This document shows positions 59,197 through 64,000 of a DNA stretch of 64,000 bases, one piece after another (the first letter of the stretch is position 1; every line of letters begins with the position of its first letter). The notes beneath the pieces are model-generated. The model saw nothing but the letters and a program-made list of their open reading frames with translations, was not told where the DNA came from and did no database searches. A program made the position numbers and the translations under genes. Source of the DNA: Bradyrhizobium liaoningense (lineage in GTDB: Bacteria > Pseudomonadota > Alphaproteobacteria > Rhizobiales > Xanthobacteraceae); the NCBI RefSeq assembly GCF_018130825.1, contig NZ_JAFCJS010000005.1, forward strand, positions 62,001-126,000, written 5' to 3'.

Positions 59197-60003
59197 GTGA
59201 CCGACTATCGCAAGCTCTTCGATCTCACCGGCAAGACGGCCGTGGTGCTCGGCGCCGCCTCAGGGATCGGCAAATCGTCGGCCGAGGCGCTTGCCGGGCT
59301 CGGCGCCCGAGTCGTCTGCGCCGATCGGGCGCTTGACGCGGCGGAGGCGACCGCCGCCGGCATCCGCGACAAGGGTGGTTGGGCCGAAGCAGCTAGCTGT
59401 GACGCTGCAATTGCCGCGGACGTCAATGCGCTCGCCAAAATCGTGATGCAGAAATTTCCGCGGCTCGACATCGCCGTGACGACGCCCGGGCTCAACATCC
59501 GCAAGACCATCCTCGACTACACCGAGGAGGATCTCGACCGCGTCCTCAACCTCAACGTCAAGGGCACGGTCTGGTTCTTCCAGGCCTTCGGCCGCATCAT
59601 GGTCGAACAAAAGGGCGGCAGCATCATCGCCTGCTCCTCGGTGCGCGCTGTCACCATCGAGCCCGGCCTTGGCATCTACGGATCGACCAAGGCGGCGATT
59701 GGCCTCTTGGTGAAGGGCTTTGCCTCCGAGGTCGGCCATGCCGGCGTGCGCGTCAATGCCATTGCTCCGAGCATCGCCGAGACCGCGCTGACCGGCCCGT
59801 TCAAGCAGCGCCCCGACATCTACAATCTCTATGCCGGCCACACCGTGTTCAACCGCTGGAGCAGCGCCGACGAGGTCGCGACCGCTGTCGCTTATCTCGC
59901 CTCGGACGCCGCGAGCTATGTCAGCGGCAGCACGCTGTTCGTCGACGGCGGCTGGACCGCGGTCGACGGGCCGCCGACCGGCCTCACCCAATTGCACAAA
60001 TAG
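59197..60003 (+). CDS. short-chain dehydrogenase/reductase
   Basis: 268 residues: GAASGIGKSSAEALAGLGA for cofactor, NAG replaced by TPG in VTTPGLNIRK, catalytic Ser in CSSVRA, YGSTK as Tyr-Lys, and VDGGWTAVDG near the end. Fourth gene after the TRAP subunits on the same strand, so it probably acts on the imported acid. Start is GTG 59197 after AGGGAG. The NAG-to-TPG change is unusual but occurs in members of the family. Confidence 0.85.
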   Translation: MTDYRKLFDLTGKTAVVLGAASGIGKSSAEALAGLGARVVCADRALDAAEATAAGIRDKGGWAEAASCDAAIAADVNALAKIVMQKFPRLDIAVTTPGLNIRKTILDYTEEDLDRVLNLNVKGTVWFFQAFGRIMVEQKGGSIIACSSVRAVTIEPGLGIYGSTKAAIGLLVKGFASEVGHAGVRVNAIAPSIAETALTGPFKQRPDIYNLYAGHTVFNRWSSADEVATAVAYLASDAASYVSGSTLFVDGGWTAVDGPPTGLTQLHK

Positions 60004-60012
60004 GACGGCTGT

Positions 60013-60711
60013 CTAGCTGGCGAAGCCCACGCGCTGGCGCAGTTCCTTCCGGTCTGCGCCAGTCAGCAACGCAATCAGCGCGGCGGCCTCGTTCGAATGT
60101 GCGGCTCGCGCGGTGACGCCCGCCGTGTACATCGTCACGAGCTCGCAGCCCGGCGGCAACGCCCCCGACAGCGCGATGCCGTCGGTGGCGACGATCTCGG
60201 TCGCCTGCGTGCAGCCGATCGGCCGCGTGGCGGTGGAGGCCGCAAGCTCCCGCATCGCAGTCGCGCCGTTTGGAAATATCTTGAGGCGCGAGGCGACCTC
60301 GTAGGCGATGCCGAGCTGATCCAGCACTTTTGCGAAATGTTGTCCCGCCGTGGACGCCTTGATATCAGGGACGTAGATAGCGTCCGCGGAACGCAGCACC
60401 TCGCGCAAATCGGCTTCGGTCTTCGCCGTCACCCTGGGATCACGGTTGCGGACCGCCAGCGCGGTCTCGACCCGTCCGACATCCGCGATCGAGGAGGGAA
60501 CGACGAGTTTCTCCCCGGCAAGCTTCGCAAGCAGGGCCTGCGTCAGGATCACGAGATCGGCCGGCGCTCCCGCGCGCAGCTTGTCGGCCATGATGCCGAC
60601 CGCGCCGAATTCGCCGTCAATGCCGAAGCCGGTCTGCGCCTTGAAGGCTTCAGTGAGGCCGCGCACCAGGCCCTGCGCCGCGCCGCCGCTCAAGATGTTC
60701 ACTGTCGTCAC
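60013..60711 (-). CDS. ModA-like binding protein without signal peptide
   Basis: 232 residues of the type II periplasmic-binding fold, ModA-like branch: VNILSGGAAQGLVRGLTEAF, GAVGIMADKLRAGAPADLVI, FPNGATAMRELAASTATRPI. There is no signal peptide: the start GTG 60711 overlaps the stop of the molybdenum-hydroxylase gene (GTGA), and the mature-type sequence begins at residue 3. So it probably stays in the cytoplasm, coupled in translation to a molybdenum enzyme. A role in metal or cofactor handling is my guess. Confidence 0.7.
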   Translation of the reverse strand: MTTVNILSGGAAQGLVRGLTEAFKAQTGFGIDGEFGAVGIMADKLRAGAPADLVILTQALLAKLAGEKLVVPSSIADVGRVETALAVRNRDPRVTAKTEADLREVLRSADAIYVPDIKASTAGQHFAKVLDQLGIAYEVASRLKIFPNGATAMRELAASTATRPIGCTQATEIVATDGIALSGALPPGCELVTMYTAGVTARAAHSNEAAALIALLTGADRKELRQRVGFAS

Positions 60712-62834
60712 GATGCAAGCTCCATGGCTGCAATGATCCTTTCGCGCGTGATCGGCAGGTCGCGCACGCGCACGCCGAGGCAATCGAACACGGCGTTCGC
60801 GATTGCCGCCGTCACCGGGCCGTGCGCGGCTTCGCCGGCGCCGACCGGCTCGATCTCCGGCCGCTGGATGATCTCGACATCCACCGCCGGCACCTCGCTG
60901 AACGTCAGGATCGGATAGTCCGTCCACGAGGTCGAGGTGATACGCGACCGGTCGAAGCGAACGCGCTCTTTCAGCACCCAGCTCGTCGCCTGGATGGCGC
61001 CGCCCTCGATCTGGTTGATGACGCCGTCCGGGTTGATGGCCTCGCCGACATCGACGGCAAGCGTCAGCCGTTTGACGCGGATGTCGTCGGCGCCTTCGAT
61101 CTCCGCAATCGCGGCGCAATAGGCGCCCGTGTTCTTGTAGCGGGCAAAGCCGACGCCGTGGCCGATGCCGGCCTGCTTCTGCGGTTTCCATTGCGCGCGT
61201 CGGGCTGCTGCGGAGACGACGTCGCGCGCCCGCTCGTCGCGGAGATGGCGCAGGCGGAATGCGATCGGGTCCTCGCCGCGCAGCGCGGCGATCTCGTCGA
61301 GCAGGGACTCGATGGCGAACACATTGCCTTGTCCGCCCAGCGTCCGCAGCGCCGAGGTGCGCACCGGCATCGTCAGCAGCCGATGGCTCGTGATCGTCCA
61401 GGCCGTGAAGTCGTAGAGCGGAACGGAGTTACGATCGCCGCCACCGCCATTGGCGGCAGGCGGATTGGTCGAGATCATGCGCGGGTGAGGGTTCGCGATC
61501 TCGGTCGCTGCGAGCAGCGCCGGCTGCGCCGCGCGCCCCGGCCTTGCGGCGTGGCCGTTGCTCCAGATCGCATGGCGCCAGCCGACGATCTCGTTGTCCG
61601 CATCGAGGTCGGCCTCGATCTCGATGGCCATGGCCGCGCCAAACGGCGCGTGGCTCATCTCGTCGTGGCGCGACCACTGGACCCGGACCGGTCGGCCGCC
61701 GGCGGCTTTCGCCAGCAGCACGGCATCGAGTGCGACGTCGTCGGCCGCGTTGTGCCCGTAGCAGCCGGCGCCCTCCATGTGCTCGACGACGATGTTGTCG
61801 GCCGGCAGCTTGAGCACGATCGCGAGATCGGCGCGCAGCAGATAGACGCCCTGGCTGTGCGTCCAGACGTGGACACGATCGCCGTCCCATTGGGCCATCG
61901 CGCAGGAGGGCGCGATCGAGGCATGGGCGATGTAGGGGCGGGTGTATTGCCGGCGAAGAGTCTGGGCGGGCTCGCGCGGCGACGAGGCCGGCCTGGTGTC
62001 GATGATGGTTGTCTCGACCGGCTGGCCTTTCAGGAAGCCCGCGAGATCATCTTGATCGGGCAGCGGCTCGCCGGCCGACCAGGTCGCGCCCTTGCGCAGG
62101 GCCTTGAGTGCGACTTCCGCCGCTGCCTCCCCGTCAGCGACGACGCCGGCAAAGCCGCCGTCGCGGGCGATCGCGACGAGGCCGGGGACGGCGCGTGCGG
62201 CTGTTTCGTCGAGCGCAATCAGCCTGGCACCCGAGATGTCCGGCCGCAGTACGCGTCCGTGCAGCAATCCAGGCAATGCCCAGTCATGGATGAAACGCGG
62301 CTGAGCGAACACCTTGTCGGGAATATCCATGCGTTGGATGGAATGTCCGGCGATGGCGCGCTTGGTCGCAAGCTTCGCTGTCACGCCTAGTGTGGCGTCG
62401 TGGTCGAGCGAAACATCGCCGGCAAGCTCCCAATAGCTGGTGCTGATATTGCCGGGACCGGAGATCGTGCCGTCATCGACATCGAGTAACGCCTCATCGA
62501 CACCGAGGCGCTCGGATGCCGCAAACAGGAAGCGCTGGCGCACTTCGGCACAGACCTGGCGCAGCGCGCGGCCGGATTGCTGGATCGACAGGCTGCCCGA
62601 GGTGACACCTTCGTTCGGGCTGGCTGCCGTCGAGGCGCGGATCATCTCGACCTTGGAGATATCGACGTCGAGCTCGTCCGCTGCGATCTGCGCCAGCGCC
62701 GTGACGATGCCCTGGCCGATCTCGACCTTGCCGGGCGAGATCGCCACGCGGCCGTCGCCGCTGAATTTCACCCAGGACGACAGCCTTGGATTGGCTGCGA
62801 GACTCATCGGCAGTTTCGGGGCAGGAGAGGTCAT
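60708..62834 (-). CDS. molybdenum hydroxylase, molybdopterin subunit (IorB-like)
   Basis: 708 residues of the xanthine-oxidase family, isoquinoline-1-oxidoreductase beta branch: AISPGKVEIGQGIVTALAQI near the start, SPNEGVTSGSLSIQQSG, TLRRQYTRPYIAHASIAPSC, EGAGCYGHNAADDVALDAVL, TLGGQGNVFAIESLLDE, and the catalytic Glu in GAGEAAHGPVTAAIANAVFD. It hydroxylates N-heterocycles or aldehydes using water. No twin-arginine leader is present, unlike many IorB relatives, so cytoplasmic. Overlaps the 2Fe-2S subunit by 4 bases. Confidence 0.9.
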   Translation of the reverse strand: MTSPAPKLPMSLAANPRLSSWVKFSGDGRVAISPGKVEIGQGIVTALAQIAADELDVDISKVEMIRASTAASPNEGVTSGSLSIQQSGRALRQVCAEVRQRFLFAASERLGVDEALLDVDDGTISGPGNISTSYWELAGDVSLDHDATLGVTAKLATKRAIAGHSIQRMDIPDKVFAQPRFIHDWALPGLLHGRVLRPDISGARLIALDETAARAVPGLVAIARDGGFAGVVADGEAAAEVALKALRKGATWSAGEPLPDQDDLAGFLKGQPVETTIIDTRPASSPREPAQTLRRQYTRPYIAHASIAPSCAMAQWDGDRVHVWTHSQGVYLLRADLAIVLKLPADNIVVEHMEGAGCYGHNAADDVALDAVLLAKAAGGRPVRVQWSRHDEMSHAPFGAAMAIEIEADLDADNEIVGWRHAIWSNGHAARPGRAAQPALLAATEIANPHPRMISTNPPAANGGGGDRNSVPLYDFTAWTITSHRLLTMPVRTSALRTLGGQGNVFAIESLLDEIAALRGEDPIAFRLRHLRDERARDVVSAAARRAQWKPQKQAGIGHGVGFARYKNTGAYCAAIAEIEGADDIRVKRLTLAVDVGEAINPDGVINQIEGGAIQATSWVLKERVRFDRSRITSTSWTDYPILTFSEVPAVDVEIIQRPEIEPVGAGEAAHGPVTAAIANAVFDCLGVRVRDLPITRERIIAAMELAS

Positions 62835-63301
62835 GAGGCGGCCATCTCCGAAGCGGCGCGCAACACCGCGCGCACCATGCGATTATGGGATCCGCACCGG
62901 CAGAGGTTGCGATCGAGCGCCTCTCTGACCTCAGCCTCCGTCGGCGACGGATTGTGTTTCAGCAGCGCCGCTGCGCTGATCAGGATTCCCGAGACGCAAT
63001 AGCCGCACTGCATCGCCTGTTCGGCGATGAAGGCGCGTTGCAGCGGATGCGGCTGCTCTGCCGTGCCGAGGCCTTCCAGCGTGACGACATCCTTGTCCGC
63101 GACCGACCACATCGGCATGTCGCAGGAGGTCATCGCGCGGTCACCGACTATGACATGACAGGCGCCGCACTCACCGGCTCCGCAACCGAAATGCGCTCCG
63201 GTGATGCCGAGCCGGCCGCGCAGCACGTCGAGCAGCATCTGGTCCGGATCGGCGTCCACGGCGATCGCTGTGCCGTTGAGCCGGAATTGAACGGAGGGCA
63301 T
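62831..63301 (-). CDS. molybdenum hydroxylase, 2Fe-2S subunit (IorA-like)
   Basis: 156 residues: plant-type ferredoxin cluster in GCGAGECGACHV plus the later Cys, and the C-terminal helical cluster QCGYCVSGILISAAALL with RNLCRCGSHNRMVRAV. All eight cluster cysteines are seen. Passes electrons from the molybdenum site. ATG 63301 starts the beta-grasp fold directly. First gene of the three-gene unit with the molybdopterin subunit and the ModA-like protein. Confidence 0.9.
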   Translation of the reverse strand: MPSVQFRLNGTAIAVDADPDQMLLDVLRGRLGITGAHFGCGAGECGACHVIVGDRAMTSCDMPMWSVADKDVVTLEGLGTAEQPHPLQRAFIAEQAMQCGYCVSGILISAAALLKHNPSPTEAEVREALDRNLCRCGSHNRMVRAVLRAASEMAAS

Positions 63302-63314
63302 GAGCAGCGCGGCC

Positions 63315-64000
63315 TCAGGACTTGTCGAACTTCTTGACGACATCGGCCCATTTCTCGATGTCGCCGCGCAGGAACTTGTCGAATTGCTCCGGCGTCATGG
63401 ACATGGGGACGGCACCCTGTTCGGTCCAGAGTTTTACGATGTCTGGCCTCTTCACCATTGCGTTCACGGCAGCATTGAGCTTCTCGATGACAGGCTTGGG
63501 TGTGCCCGCGGGCGCCATCAGGCCGAGCCAGATCGTGGCCTCATAGCCGGGAACGCCGGCTTCGATCGCGGTCGGAGCGTTCGGCAGCACCGCGGAGCGC
63601 TGCTTGCCTGTGGTGGCGAGCGGACGAACCTGGTTCTCGGCGATGTTCGGCGCCATTGCCGGCACCGCGTCGATCATCATCTGCACCTGTCCGCCGATCA
63701 CGCCGCTGCGGGCTTCGCCGCTGTTGCGGTAGGGGACATGGACGATGTCGATGCCGGCCATCGCTTTGAACAACTCGCCGGCCATGTGATACGGAGTGCC
63801 CTGACCGGAGGAGGCGTAGTTGAGCTTTCCGGGCTGCGATTTGGCGAGCGCGATGAACTCGGCAAGCGTCTTCACCGGGACTTGCGGGTTCACCACGATG
63901 ACGAGATCGGAATAGTTGACCGGCGCGATCGGCGCGAGGTCGCGCATCAGTTCGTATTTGCGCTTGTCCGGTGTCAGCAGCGATTCATTCGCGGTCTGGG
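63315..64000 (-). CDS. Bug-family (tripartite tricarboxylate) binding protein, 5' end missing
   Basis: The last 228 residues of a Bug-type periplasmic binding protein; the frame is open to the window edge without a start. Family strings: ESLLTPDKRKYELMRDLAPI, NYASSGQGTPYHMAGELFKA, VPYRNSGEARSGVIGGQVQM, LATTGKQRSAVLPNAPTAIE and YEATIWLGLMAPAGTPKPVI. The signal peptide is outside. Together with the TRAP system it adds a second acid-uptake route beside the molybdenum hydroxylase. Confidence 0.9.
   Translation of the reverse strand, partial: QTANESLLTPDKRKYELMRDLAPIAPVNYSDLVIVVNPQVPVKTLAEFIALAKSQPGKLNYASSGQGTPYHMAGELFKAMAGIDIVHVPYRNSGEARSGVIGGQVQMMIDAVPAMAPNIAENQVRPLATTGKQRSAVLPNAPTAIEAGVPGYEATIWLGLMAPAGTPKPVIEKLNAAVNAMVKRPDIVKLWTEQGAVPMSMTPEQFDKFLRGDIEKWADVVKKFDKS

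Noticed and set aside
60822..62390. A 522-codon plus-strand frame opposite the molybdenum hydroxylase
   Set aside because: Same reason: antisense shadow without motifs.
21524..63301. A complete nicotinate pathway (NicAB-like molybdenum hydroxylase plus NicX-like dioxygenase)
   Set aside because: The two parts are about 38 kb apart, and no NicC, NicD, NicE or NicF could be recognised; the resemblance alone does not make the pathway.

Overview
The window is high-GC alphaproteobacterial chromosome, most probably from Bradyrhizobium or a close relative (Nitrobacteraceae). The basis is the gene families present (aerobic 2-aminobenzoyl-CoA genes, FnrN/FixK-type oxygen control, DctP/Bug-type transport, small rhizobial proteins of unknown function), compact operons with ATGA/GTGA overlaps, and the codon use. 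No rRNA, tRNA or CRISPR array was seen. All names rest on reading motifs by eye; no database search was possible.

Region 1 (1-11771) is accessory DNA. It holds many short proteins of unknown function, a DUF4261 protein, an Imm11-type immunity protein, an AHH-nuclease protein, a FAD monooxygenase, and a decayed prophage piece (terminase small-subunit-like gene, a terminase-large/membrane-protein chimera, a small membrane protein, a GNAT). Threaded through it are six intact and two decayed copies of an element of about 85 bp: a TTGACA-N18-CAGAAT promoter-like block followed at once by a strong intrinsic terminator. Three copies form a tandem array with an exact 131-bp period.

Region 2 (11882-28303) is a catabolic cluster. 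The plus-strand set has a class III CoA-transferase, a two-component flavin monooxygenase, an SsuABC-type importer, an IlvD/Edd dehydratase and a ring-opening dioxygenase resembling NicX. A minus-strand operon of five genes (alpha/beta hydrolase, acyl-CoA dehydrogenase, CoA ligase, opine-dehydrogenase-like, hydroxyacyl-CoA dehydrogenase) converges on it. The substrate is unknown.

Region 3 (28365-38656) is a 2-aminobenzoate (anthranilate)-type aerobic CoA pathway: SDR, enoyl-CoA hydratase, the large fused 2-aminobenzoyl-CoA monooxygenase/reductase, a second FAD monooxygenase, a cupin, an orphan Liv-type binding protein, a MarR regulator, 2-aminobenzoate-CoA ligase and a Rid-family protein. Six copies of a 14-bp palindrome close to TTTTAAGCTTAAAA lie in front of these transcription units and are probably the MarR operators. 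One of them also faces the five-gene minus operon of region 2, which ties the two regions together.

Region 4 (38697-55166) looks like a low-oxygen regulon. Seven TTGA(T/C/G)-N4-(A/G)TCAA boxes lie in the intergenic regions beside a CBS-BON protein, a PHA synthase, an Adh/kinase/CHAD operon, a UspA/acyl-CoA-synthetase-acetyltransferase operon, a DUF883/holin-like pair, an Mla-type lipid transporter, a cytochrome c, an Fe-S FnrN-type regulator and a 42-residue membrane protein. A second Crp/Fnr regulator follows.

Region 5 (55177-64000) is another catabolic/uptake cluster: cyclase-family hydrolase, TRAP transporter, SDR, and on the minus strand a molybdenum hydroxylase (2Fe-2S and molybdopterin subunits) coupled to a ModA-like protein without a signal peptide. 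It ends with a partial Bug-type binding protein cut by the window edge.
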